NCBI GenBank assembly: GCA_022360315.1 | Contig: JAKSDA010000518.1 | Coordinates: 1-52,281 of the forward strand | From: Pseudomonadota bacterium | Lineage (GTDB): Bacteria > Myxococcota_A > Polyangia > Haliangiales > Haliangiaceae | DNA: 52,281 bases | Direction: 5' to 3' | Shown: piece after piece, positions 16,763 through 25,520 of the stretch | How the letters are laid out: each line of letters opens with the position of its first letter | Position numbering within the stretch: position 1 is the first letter of the stretch | Made by a program: the position numbers and the translations under genes | Notes under the pieces: generated by a model | What the model was told of the DNA's origin: nothing | Database searches by the model: none | Seen by the model: only the letters and a program-made list of their open reading frames with translations

Positions 16763-19700
16763 TTATTTTGGCCGAGATCCCGGCTGGCGGAGCAGCTTGG
16801 CTGGCGGCACTTCAATGGTCACGCTCTGCTGAGTTGGCTCGGCTGTGATTGTCCACGGCTGGCAATGCAAGGTGAGATCCTCGCGGTGCTGAAAAATCTC
16901 GCGCAAGAACTCCGGATCCTTGACATCTCCGCTCAGCGGTACAACGCATATCGTGTGCTGGCCGGGGCTAATTCCGGCCAGCGAAAACGATAGCTGGCCG
17001 GGGCGATCGCCCGGCGTCGAACCGGCCCGGGCCGCTCTGATACCGCTGACCAGGACTCCCTCGCTGCGTTCGCGCACCAGCATTTCCAGCTCTTTGATCG
17101 TACTGGCCTCGAAATGGCCGGGCATAACGACGATTTGAGCCGACGGAATGGGCGTGCCGTATTGACCAACCACCAGCGCGTCCAGACGGATTCCTCGCTC
17201 CTTGATGGCGAGATCCAGATCGAGTACCTCGCCGGGCTCGAGTTCGATCGTGCGGGCTGTCAAGGCGTTGGACTCCATCTTCGTGCCCATGGTCACGTTC
17301 ACCTGGTAGCGGCCAGCAGCCAGGCGTGGAACCGAAAAGCGGCCCTCGCGCACGGCAACCATGACAAATGCCTTGCCGTCGGTCCCCTCTGCCAGGGGCG
17401 CGAGCAAGATCAGCCAATTCGCCGTACGCGTCGCGTCCTCACCGTCCAGGGTGACGACGCCGCGGACGCTGGCTAAACCGCGCAGTCGCAACTCCACGGT
17501 GTGCTCGCCCAGCCCGCCGTCGCCATCGCTGCGGGCCGGCACCAGCACGGGAAACGATCGTCCTTTTTCCGACTCGGCTGCGATCACCATGGTGCGGTCA
17601 GGTACACCGCGGAGCACAAAAAAACCATTTTGATCCGTCGTGCAGCGCTGCAGACGCTGCGCATGCTCGAAGCGGCCTCCAAATAGTGCGGCCAGGTGCA
17701 TACCATCGCTGAGCATCGTGTTGACAATCACCACCTCGGCGCCAGCAGCGGGCCGGCCGGAGGTACCGACGACCCGGCCGCGCACAGTGCGCTCCGATGT
17801 GGTCTCATCGCCGTCCCAGCGCAGGGTTCCCCTGGCCAGAATCTGCCGACCGCGCTCGCTGGTCCAGAACGGCTCGATCTCGCGCCATCTCGCCATCGCG
17901 TCGTCGTGCCGGCCCAGGGTGCTGAGCAGCGGCACGGTGGCATCGCGGGTCAAGATGCTCTCCGGATGATCCGGGCCGAGAATCTGGCTCTTGTCGGCAT
18001 GAGCCCGTTCGACCAATTCCAGACTGCGCTGGTATTCGCCCCGCGTTTCGTACACTGCGGCCATCGCGATGAGTACATCGGCTGCCTCGACGTCGGCATT
18101 GGCTTGTTCGAAGGCAGAGCGAGCGCTGCGCAAAAGAGCCAGCGCCTCGTCGTAGGCATCGTCGTCGCGAAATAGCCCGGCCCGTACGATGTCGAGTTCG
18201 GCTTGCAGAGTTTCGTCGCGGCCGTAGCGATTGACCGCCGCTGCGGCCCGCCGGGCCATGCGGCGCGCGTTGTGACGATCAGACGAAAAGCGGCCTTCCA
18301 GGGTGGCCAGTGCGACCAGGGCGCGGGCGTGCATCTCGTCGTGAGCCGATTCTTCGGCCACCAGTGCGGCCTCGTTCAGCAATTCGCGGGCCGCTCGCGT
18401 CTCCACTGACATGAGCTTGAGCTCGCCGCCGAGAAAGAGTGCTTCGGCCACCACGCGAGAATTGCCGAGATCGCGCGCTCGAGCCGTGATCTCTTCGATC
18501 CGGCGGTGAGCCTCTTCGAGGCGCAGGGCGTCGCGCAGTACTGCGACCTGGCGAAGTTGCGACCGGATGTCCCTCACCTGTTGCCAGGTCTCGGGATCGC
18601 CTAGCTGCCGGCGGTCCTTCCCCGCTGCAGCGACCGCGCTGCACTGCCGCGGATCGGGCAAGGCCTCGACCGCTTGCACAGCGGCTTCGACCGTATCGGT
18701 ATTGGCGCGGGCAAACTCGGCCATCAATCCGCCGAGCCGCTCTCGGTACTCGAGCAAGCAATCCATGCGGGCGTGAAACACCGGCTCATGGCGCACCTTG
18801 CAGATCTCGCCCTGCGCCTCGCGCCAGGCTCTGCGGTCGGCGTCGAGATGCCTGGCCACGCTTTTGATAGCGGCCTCGGCGCTGCTGCTCTTGGACTTGC
18901 GAAATGCCGACTCGACCGCGGTCCGGGTCTGGTCGTCCCACAATCCGACAAAATGAGCCAGGTCGGTGTCACATTCGGGCACGAGGATCTCGCCGGTCTG
19001 GCCGTACAACGCCATCGCGACAACCAGCACGGCGATCGCGGCCGCGGCCACCGCGGCTGCCGCCACCCGGCGCCACATGGGCCGAGAACTGCGCGACAGT
19101 GCGATCAGGAGATCCCGCATCGAATCGTGACGATCGGCCGGATCAGCAGCCAGACCGCGCACGAGCTGGCGGCGGAGCCGTTTCGGCACCGGCGAGTTCT
19201 TCGGCTCGTCGGCAAACTCGCCGCCCACCTTGGCTTCGGTCAAGGTCTCGATCGACGTCCCGACAAACGGTCTCGCACCGTAGAGCCCCTCGTACAGAGC
19301 GACACAAAAGCTGTACTGATCGCTGCGCTCGTCGACGTGCTCGCCCACATGTTGCTCTGGTGCCATGTACGCAGGTGTTCCCAGCTGCATACCGGTTCGG
19401 GTGAGCGGTTCGATGTCGGCGTCGGACTGGCCGGCCGGGCGGTTTGCGTCGGGGTTGCCAGGATGCGTTTGGCCGGCGTCTCCTCGGCCCCCATCACCGG
19501 GGTTGGCGCCGCGTTCAGCCGGGGGTTCGGTCAGCCGGGCGAGGCCGAAATCGGTGACCAGAACCCGGCCATCCTTGCCCATGAGAACATTGGCCGGCTT
19601 GAAATCGCGGTGAACCAGGCCGGCTTTGTGAGCGGCGCGAAGCCCGCGCCCAGCGAGCAGGAACTTGCCCAGGACTTCGCGCCAGTTGCGTCTGGCCGGC

Positions 19701-20131
19701 TCGGCGTGCTCGAGCCATTCGGCCAGGCTCGGACCGTCCACGAACTCCATGGCCACGTAGTCACGCCCACTCTCGGTCGCCGCGTCGTATACAGTGATGA
19801 CATTGGGGTGATTGAGTCGAGCCATGGCCCGGGCCTCGCGCAGAAAGCGCGCGCTTTCGGGATTGCTCACCGAGCCGTCGCCGTCCCGCCCGCACAGGAG
19901 TTTTAGCGCGACCTTGCGGTCGAGCCCCGAGTCGTAGGCCGCATACACCACGCCCATGCCCCCGTGACCCAGAGTGTGCAGGATGGTATAGCGGCCGAGC
20001 GATTCGCCAGCCCGGAGCGGCCCATGCACTCCCTTGACCGGCCGGCTCGGGGTGACCGAGGTGGCAGTGGCGGCCAGCGCCAGCTCGGCCTGGCCTGCCG
20101 AGTTGGTCTCATGCCGGGTTTTTTCGCTCAT
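16763..20131 (-). CDS. Transmembrane serine/threonine protein kinase with TPR region and carboxypeptidase-regulatory-like C-terminus
   Basis: From ATG 20131 (GTG 20137 is possible) the 1122-residue protein has a Hanks-type kinase domain at about 48-343: LGHGGMG, VALK, HRDFKPANVL, DFGLA, GTPAYMAPEQ. A Gly/Pro/Asp-rich insert of about 45 residues lies in the activation loop. One membrane helix (about 355-378) follows, then a helical TPR-like region (about 540-770), then beta-rich segments resembling carboxypeptidase regulatory domains (GRVVGTSGRPAAGAEVVIVN; ASVRGVVTLDGEDATR). The N-terminal kinase is probably cytoplasmic. It is divergent from the FHA-sigma54 activator gene, a natural phospho-threonine partner. 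Confidence 0.9.
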   Translation of the reverse strand: MSEKTRHETNSAGQAELALAATATSVTPSRPVKGVHGPLRAGESLGRYTILHTLGHGGMGVVYAAYDSGLDRKVALKLLCGRDGDGSVSNPESARFLREARAMARLNHPNVITVYDAATESGRDYVAMEFVDGPSLAEWLEHAEPARRNWREVLGKFLLAGRGLRAAHKAGLVHRDFKPANVLMGKDGRVLVTDFGLARLTEPPAERGANPGDGGRGDAGQTHPGNPDANRPAGQSDADIEPLTRTGMQLGTPAYMAPEQHVGEHVDERSDQYSFCVALYEGLYGARPFVGTSIETLTEAKVGGEFADEPKNSPVPKRLRRQLVRGLAADPADRHDSMRDLLIALSRSSRPMWRRVAAAAVAAAAIAVLVVAMALYGQTGEILVPECDTDLAHFVGLWDDQTRTAVESAFRKSKSSSAEAAIKSVARHLDADRRAWREAQGEICKVRHEPVFHARMDCLLEYRERLGGLMAEFARANTDTVEAAVQAVEALPDPRQCSAVAAAGKDRRQLGDPETWQQVRDIRSQLRQVAVLRDALRLEEAHRRIEEITARARDLGNSRVVAEALFLGGELKLMSVETRAARELLNEAALVAEESAHDEMHARALVALATLEGRFSSDRHNARRMARRAAAAVNRYGRDETLQAELDIVRAGLFRDDDAYDEALALLRSARSAFEQANADVEAADVLIAMAAVYETRGEYQRSLELVERAHADKSQILGPDHPESILTRDATVPLLSTLGRHDDAMARWREIEPFWTSERGRQILARGTLRWDGDETTSERTVRGRVVGTSGRPAAGAEVVIVNTMLSDGMHLAALFGGRFEHAQRLQRCTTDQNGFFVLRGVPDRTMVIAAESEKGRSFPVLVPARSDGDGGLGEHTVELRLRGLASVRGVVTLDGEDATRTANWLILLAPLAEGTDGKAFVMVAVREGRFSVPRLAAGRYQVNVTMGTKMESNALTARTIELEPGEVLDLDLAIKERGIRLDALVVGQYGTPIPSAQIVVMPGHFEASTIKELEMLVRERSEGVLVSGIRAARAGSTPGDRPGQLSFSLAGISPGQHTICVVPLSGDVKDPEFLREIFQHREDLTLHCQPWTITAEPTQQSVTIEVPPAKLLRQPGSRPK
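19397..19531 (-). other. Low-complexity insert in a kinase activation loop
   Basis: This segment of the kinase-TPR gene encodes about 45 Gly/Pro/Asp/Asn-rich residues between DFGLARL and the GTPAYMAPEQ motif, a stretch that is normally about 15-20 residues long. Confidence 0.6.
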
Positions 20132-20231
20132 TGGCACGCTCAGGATAGCGCGTTTTTTTCCGCCATGCCCCGCCGCTCGGTTCCGCCAAGGTGGTCGCGT
20201 CGATCACCCGTCCCCGCCTATAATCGGCGTG

Positions 20232-21656
20232 ATGGCAGATACCGCCGGCATCACGCTCAGCGTCGCCGATCGCGAACGGCGCAAGGGAGATGGACCCACG
20301 CCGCGGCCACACCTCATTCTGGCCCTGGAGTGCAGTCGGCCGCAGGCGCTGTCAGCGCGCTACGACCTGGGCGGCGTCATGGGAGTCACCATAGGACGCG
20401 GCCGGGACCGGCACGCCGAGCGGACGGGCGAATCCGGCCGCCAGGAGCTCCGCGTCTCCGTACCCGATCGCTGGATGTCGTCGCGTCACGCTCGTCTCGA
20501 GCAGAGTTTCGGTCGCTGGATACTCACCGATACCGAGTCCAAAAATGGCACCCTGGTCAACGGCGACGTCACCGATCGCGCGGTATTGCGCGACCGCGAC
20601 ATGGTCGAGCTGGGCCACACTCTGTTTGTGTTTCGCGAGTCGGTGGCGACGTTTGCGGGAGAAGCGCGCGATCTCGACCTGTCTGCCGACCGCACGCGGG
20701 CACCCGGGCTGGTCACGCTGGTTCCGGAATTCGCCCGCAAGCTCGACAAGCTGGCCCAGGTGGCCAACTCGGCGATCCCGATCCTGTTGCAGGGCGACAG
20801 CGGCACCGGCAAAGAAGTCGTGGCTCGAGCCGTGCACACCCTGTCGGACCGGCGCGGTGAGTTTGTTGCGGTCAATTGCGGCGCAATCCCGGCCAGTCTG
20901 GTCGAGAGCGAGCTATTTGGCCACAAGCGGGGAGCGTTTTCCGGCGCTCTCGAAGATCGGGCCGGCATGGTCCGCGCCGCCGACCGGGGCACCTTGTTTC
21001 TCGACGAGATCGGCGATCTTCCGGCCAGCTCCCAGGCCGCGTTATTGCGCGTTTTGCAGCAGCGAGAGGTCACTCCGGTCGGCGCCACTCGACCCATCCC
21101 GATCGATCTGCGGGTGGTCGCGGCAACTCACCGCAACCTCGACGCCATGGTGCAGGGCGGCGGCTTCCGCCAGGACTTGTTCGCCCGCCTGGCCGGCTTT
21201 CGCCTCGACCTGCCCGCCTTGTGCGAGCGCCTCGACGACCTCGGCCTGCTCATCGGCAGTCTGCACGGCAGAGTGACCAACAGCGATCATGCCGGGTTCG
21301 ACCCCGATGCAGTGCGCGCGCTATTTCGCTACCCGTGGCCGCTCAACATCCGCGAACTCGAGCAAGCACTGGCCACTGCCGCGGTCCTGTGTGGAGGCGA
21401 GTGCATCGGGCTCGATCATTTGCCCGAACACGTGCGGGCGGGCAAGACGCCCAGCGTTGCGCCCGATCCCAGCATGTCGAGTTCGAGCCGGCCGCTCAGC
21501 GCCGACGAGCTCAAGCGGCGCGACGAGCTTTTGGCCCATTTGCGCGAATACCGGGGCAACATCAGTGCTATCGCCCGGGCCATGGGCAAGGACCGCAAGC
21601 AGATTCAACGCTGGATCAAGCGCTACAGACTGCGCGCACAGGACTTTCGAGACTGA
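20232..21656 (+). CDS. FHA-domain sigma-54-dependent transcriptional activator
   Basis: The 474-residue product starts at ATG 20232. Residues about 48-135 are an FHA phospho-threonine-binding domain (TIGRGRD, SSRHARLE, SKNGTLVNG). Residues 160-400 are the AAA+ domain: Walker A GDSGTGKE (188-195), ELFGHKRGAFSGA with the sigma54-contact loop as GAFSGA instead of GAFTGA (234-239), Walker B LFLDEIGD. The C-terminus is a Fis-type helix-turn-helix (NISAIARAMGKDRKQIQRW). FHA in place of a receiver implies control by a Ser/Thr kinase; the divergent gene encodes one. It should bind enhancers of sigma54 promoters, perhaps including those in this window. Confidence 0.92.
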   Translation: MADTAGITLSVADRERRKGDGPTPRPHLILALECSRPQALSARYDLGGVMGVTIGRGRDRHAERTGESGRQELRVSVPDRWMSSRHARLEQSFGRWILTDTESKNGTLVNGDVTDRAVLRDRDMVELGHTLFVFRESVATFAGEARDLDLSADRTRAPGLVTLVPEFARKLDKLAQVANSAIPILLQGDSGTGKEVVARAVHTLSDRRGEFVAVNCGAIPASLVESELFGHKRGAFSGALEDRAGMVRAADRGTLFLDEIGDLPASSQAALLRVLQQREVTPVGATRPIPIDLRVVAATHRNLDAMVQGGGFRQDLFARLAGFRLDLPALCERLDDLGLLIGSLHGRVTNSDHAGFDPDAVRALFRYPWPLNIRELEQALATAAVLCGGECIGLDHLPEHVRAGKTPSVAPDPSMSSSSRPLSADELKRRDELLAHLREYRGNISAIARAMGKDRKQIQRWIKRYRLRAQDFRD

Positions 21657-21801
21657 ACGGCGACCTGAACCGGTCTTGTGGTTGGTTCCTATGTAGCCCC
21701 GGTGTCGGTCGACAACGACGTCAACGTCATTGAACAGGTAATTATGTGAGTCTATCTTGCACCCATGAAATCGTGAAACTGGGCTTTTTAGCGAAATCTT
21801 C

Positions 21802-21830
21802 GCCGACCGGCGCAACCGCTGCGGCTTTTT
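21802..21830 (+). terminator. Intrinsic terminator after the FHA activator gene
   Basis: GCCG (21802-21805) pairs with CGGC (21822-21825), and after a 2-nt bulge CGGCG pairs with CGCTG (one G-T pair) around a CAAC loop, followed directly by TTTTT (21826-21830). It lies about 145 nt beyond the stop codon and just before the end of the convergent transporter gene. Confidence 0.5.
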
Positions 21831-21844
21831 GCGATGTTTGTTAT

Positions 21845-23242
21845 TCAAAGAACCAATCTCGCAAACAAAAGGACCAGCGGCAAACTGATCGCCGTGCGCA
21901 ACAAAAAGACCGCGATCAGGTGATGGAATTTCAGGGGAATTTCGCACCGAAGGAGCAGGATACCGACTTCTGACATGTAGATGAGCTGGGTTACCGAGAC
22001 CACGCCGATCGCGTAGCGGGTCGGCTCCGCATCCACATTGGCGACCAGCAGTGCGGGCAAGAACATGTCGAGAAATCCCGCGATGAGCGCCGGTGCAGCG
22101 GTTGTTGCCTCGGCCATGCCGAGAAGCTCGAGAACCGGCACCAGTGGCGCGGTGAGCCAGCCGAGCACGGGTGTGAACTCCGCCAGCATCAGGCCAAGAC
22201 CGCCGACCACGATCACTGCGGGCACAAGACCGATCCAGATGTCCAGAATGTAGCCGATACCGATCCGCACTTGGGTCCCGAGCGAGGGCGCCCTGACGGC
22301 GCGGCGCGCGGCCAGGGTCACCGCCTGGACGAAAAGCGAGCCTGTGGGCTCGGCATCGAGGCGCGGCACGACCCCGTCTCTGTGCTCGTCGGTGATGCGC
22401 GAGAGCGGCGGAATGCGCGGCATGATGATGGCAACGGTCAGGCCCGTGACCACCACCGCCGCATAAAAGGCGAGAAACCGATGCCCAAGGCCGACTGTAT
22501 TGGCGACAATAAAAGCAAAGGGCACCGAGACGATCGAAAAGTTGGTCGCGATCACGGCGGCCTCGCGTTTGGTGTAATAGCCGCTGGTATATTGTTGAAT
22601 GGTGACCAACACGCCAACTGGCGCCGAGGCCAGCCACGAGGCGAGGACGTCGACAGCCGAACGGCCCGGCAGCCCGAAGAGAAAACGGAAGACCCGCTTC
22701 AGCACCGTGCCGCAGAATTCCATCAGGCCATAATCGGTCAGAAAGGGCATCAGAAAGCCGGCAAACAGGAAAAGCGGCAGCAATTTCACGGCCAGATCGT
22801 TCATCACGGTGGCCCCGGTGGAGGCGTGCCAGAACACCTCCGGCCCCACTCGCAAGACGGTCATGGTCCCCATGATTGCGCCGGCACCTCGCAATACCAG
22901 CCACAACGTCGAGACCATGAAGAGCCGTGCGCCGAGGGTCCCCGGATCGGCCCAGCCGGGCCGGATCATCCTCACCAGCGCAGAGCCGAGCGCGCTGATC
23001 CACAAAAGCCCGAGGACCACAAACACCATGGCACCGCCCATTGCTGCCGTGGTCCAGTCCGAGAGAAAACCCATGACGATGGTCCAGTTACCCGCTACCT
23101 TGATGGGAGTCAGAAAGGTCAGCACGCCGACCAGCGAGGGGATCGCGAAACGCCACATCGCGCGTGCGTCGGGCGCGGGATCACCCGCGTGCGGCGGTTC
23201 GATGCGAGGATCCGTTGCAACATCTTGTGGCGCTTTATTCAT
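21845..23242 (-). CDS. YjiH-like membrane protein with nucleoside-recognition (GATE) domains
   Basis: The 465-residue product begins at ATG 23242 with AGGAG five bases upstream. After a polar N-terminus of about 30 residues come roughly ten hydrophobic segments. Features include FAGFLMPFLTDYGLMEFCGTVLKRVFRFLFGLPGRSAVD, then ASWLASAPVGVLVTIQQYTSGYYTKREAAVIATNFSIVSVPF, and a second similar half (GFLDMFLPALLVAN), the repeated gate arrangement of YjiH and spore-maturation-like transport proteins. It is an inner-membrane protein of unknown substrate; homologs are suspected transporters. It is divergent from the first MFS gene. Confidence 0.75.
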   Translation of the reverse strand: MNKAPQDVATDPRIEPPHAGDPAPDARAMWRFAIPSLVGVLTFLTPIKVAGNWTIVMGFLSDWTTAAMGGAMVFVVLGLLWISALGSALVRMIRPGWADPGTLGARLFMVSTLWLVLRGAGAIMGTMTVLRVGPEVFWHASTGATVMNDLAVKLLPLFLFAGFLMPFLTDYGLMEFCGTVLKRVFRFLFGLPGRSAVDVLASWLASAPVGVLVTIQQYTSGYYTKREAAVIATNFSIVSVPFAFIVANTVGLGHRFLAFYAAVVVTGLTVAIIMPRIPPLSRITDEHRDGVVPRLDAEPTGSLFVQAVTLAARRAVRAPSLGTQVRIGIGYILDIWIGLVPAVIVVGGLGLMLAEFTPVLGWLTAPLVPVLELLGMAEATTAAPALIAGFLDMFLPALLVANVDAEPTRYAIGVVSVTQLIYMSEVGILLLRCEIPLKFHHLIAVFLLRTAISLPLVLLFARLVL

Positions 23243-23401
23243 GATCACTCCTGGTCACGCCCCGGCCCGGATAACTCTCATACCTTATTGCAGGGGCGAG
23301 CTTGGACCAGATACCCGGCAAAGCTCAAGCCCGTTTATCGCTCGCGCCCTCCTATCGGCATTTTCGGCCATCCCGGCTCCAAGACCGAGTAGACTCGCCG
23401 C

Positions 23402-24742
23402 GTGCCGACCGAGAATCGCCAGACCCCCCCCTACTCCCAGGCCTATCTGCGCTACGCCCTCGGCATCTTGTGCGTCGTTTATATCGTGAACTTCGTGGAT
23501 CGCCAGGTCCTGGCGATCCTGCTCCAGTCGATCAAGGACGATCTGCTCTTGACAGACCTCCAGCTGGGCGTGCTGTCCGGGACAGCGTTTGGTCTGTTCT
23601 ATGCGACGCTCGGCATTCCGATCGCGCGACTGGCCGATCGCTTCTCGCGCAAGAGCGTCTTGACCATCAGCCTCGCTCTGTGGAGCGGCATGACGGCGCT
23701 GTGCGGTGCAGCCACGGGGTTTGCCACACTCCTGCTCTATCGGATCGGTGTCGGGGTCGGCGAGGCCGGTGGCGGCCCTCCAGCTCATTCGATGATCTCC
23801 GACTACTTTCCGCCCGAAAAGCGCGCCACCGCCCTGGGTATTTTCTCGCTGGGTGTCCCCTTCGGCATCCTGGTCGGTTTTCTCGCCGGAGGATGGCTCG
23901 ACCAGACTCTCGGCTGGCGCACGGCCTTCATCGTGGTCGGCTTGCCGGGGCTGGTGGTCGCTCTCATCGTGGCGCTGACCCTGCGCGAGCCGCCCCGCGG
24001 TCTCTCCGAGGGCCTCGACATACAGCGCAACTCGAATGCTTCCCCCACTGCGGGCAGCGCAATCGCTTTCCTCTGGCGCATGCGCAGCTTCCGTCACGTG
24101 GCGCTGGGCTCGGCCCTCTACGCCTTTGTCGGCTATGCGGCCACGAGCTGGGCGCCGTCGTTTCTGGCCCGGTCCCACGGCATGACAGCCGGCGAGATCG
24201 GCACCGCCCTGGCACTGATCATCGGCCTTGGAGGCGGCCTGGGCATCTACCTGGGCGGCGTCCTTGCCGATCGGCTCGCCATCCGAAATCCCCTGGGACG
24301 GGTATGGGTTCCGGCCGGGGCTCAGTTGCTCTCGTTTCCCTTTAGCTTCATCATCTACACCACGTCAAACACGACCCTGGCACTGGTCATGTTCACCATT
24401 CCCGCCTTTCTCGGCCTGATGTACCAGGGGCCGGCCTTCGCAGTCACCCAGTCGTTGGCCACGCCCAAGATGCGCGCCACTGCCGCCGCTATCTTGCTCT
24501 TCGCGATCAACATCGTGGGTCTCGGAATCGGGCCCGTGTTTACAGGCGCGGTCAGCGACGCCCTCGAGCCCACCTTGGGCGGCGATTCGCTCCGCTACGC
24601 GCTGCTCATCACCTCCATGGTATTGGCCTGGTCGGCGTTTCATTTTTACCGCGCCGGGCGAACCCTGGTGGCCGACCTGGAGACCGCGCGCCAGGCGGCC
24701 GAGCGAGAGTCGGCCGGACTGCCCACCACGGCGACCGGGTAA
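23402..24742 (+). CDS. MFS transporter, spinster-like, 12 membrane segments
   Basis: From GTG 23402 the 446-residue product has the major-facilitator fold: NFVDRQVLAILLQSIKDDL in helix 1, the loop 2-3 motif ARLADRFSRKS, and RIGVGVGEAGGGPPAHSMISDYFPPEKRATALGI in helices 4-5. This resembles the spinster (SPNS) group of lipid and organic-acid transporters. It is clearly paralogous to the MFS gene at 25521-27134. The order MFS-crotonase-MFS-SDR on one strand with short gaps suggests an operon handling a lipid- or acid-like compound. The specific substrate is unknown. Confidence 0.88.
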   Translation: MPTENRQTPPYSQAYLRYALGILCVVYIVNFVDRQVLAILLQSIKDDLLLTDLQLGVLSGTAFGLFYATLGIPIARLADRFSRKSVLTISLALWSGMTALCGAATGFATLLLYRIGVGVGEAGGGPPAHSMISDYFPPEKRATALGIFSLGVPFGILVGFLAGGWLDQTLGWRTAFIVVGLPGLVVALIVALTLREPPRGLSEGLDIQRNSNASPTAGSAIAFLWRMRSFRHVALGSALYAFVGYAATSWAPSFLARSHGMTAGEIGTALALIIGLGGGLGIYLGGVLADRLAIRNPLGRVWVPAGAQLLSFPFSFIIYTTSNTTLALVMFTIPAFLGLMYQGPAFAVTQSLATPKMRATAAAILLFAINIVGLGIGPVFTGAVSDALEPTLGGDSLRYALLITSMVLAWSAFHFYRAGRTLVADLETARQAAERESAGLPTTATG

Positions 24743-24796
24743 GCTGGCCGGGGTAAAACAGTCCCCGAAATGCCAACCATGGGCTAGATTACGGCC

Positions 24797-25471
24797 ATGA
24801 GTGACACTCCAGTCGATTACAAGGCAGTCGGAAACGTCGGCATCGCGCGTTTCGACGACGGCAAGGTCAACGCGCTTTCCTATCGCGCTCTCGACGCGCT
24901 CAACAGCGCCCTGGATCAAGCGGAACGCGACGCCGAGGCGCTCGTCCTGGTCGGCCGGCCCGGCAAGTTCAGCGCGGGTTTCGACCTCTCGGTCATGCGC
25001 CAGGGCGTGCAGGCGGCAACCGATATGGTCAAGGTGGGCGCCGAGCTCGCCCTGCGACTCTACGCCTTTCCATGCCCGGTGGTCGCGGCCTGCTCCGGGC
25101 ATGCCATCGCCATGGGCAGCCTTCTGCTCCTGGCCTGTGACAGCCGTATCGGCATCACGGGTGACTTCAAGATCGGCCTGAACGAGGTGTCCATCGGAAT
25201 GCCGCTGCCGGTGGTGGGAATCGAGCTGGCTCGCGATCGGCTCAGTCCGCGGCATGTCACCCGCGCGGTCCTGGAAGCGGAAATCTACTCGCCCGAGGGC
25301 GCGGTCGAGGCCGGTTTTCTCGATCGGGTAATCGCCCCCGACGCGCTCGATGCAGAGGCCCTGTCTGAGGCCCAGCGCCTGGCAGGCCTGGATACCCCTG
25401 CTCACCATGCGACCAAGAAGCGCATGCGGCAGGCAACCATCGATCGGATTCGCCAAAGTCTCACCGAATAG
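24797..25471 (+). CDS. Enoyl-CoA hydratase/isomerase (crotonase) family protein
   Basis: The 224-residue product has the crotonase core: GKFSAGFDLS (first oxyanion-hole strand), VAACSGHAIAMGSLLLLACDSRI and FKIGLNEVSIGMPLP. Compared with enoyl-CoA hydratase, the first catalytic glutamate (in GGGCEL) is replaced by Leu (AMGSLLLL), while the second, in the PE/NE position, is retained as NEVSIGM. One-glutamate members usually isomerise the double bond rather than hydrate it, so a delta3-delta2-enoyl-CoA isomerase-like role is more likely than hydratase. It lies 54 bp after one MFS gene and 49 bp before another. Confidence 0.85.
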   Translation: MSDTPVDYKAVGNVGIARFDDGKVNALSYRALDALNSALDQAERDAEALVLVGRPGKFSAGFDLSVMRQGVQAATDMVKVGAELALRLYAFPCPVVAACSGHAIAMGSLLLLACDSRIGITGDFKIGLNEVSIGMPLPVVGIELARDRLSPRHVTRAVLEAEIYSPEGAVEAGFLDRVIAPDALDAEALSEAQRLAGLDTPAHHATKKRMRQATIDRIRQSLTE

Positions 25472-25520
25472 TACGGGAAATGACAGCCGGGCGTTTATCG
25501 CCCGGTACCGACATCTGCCA

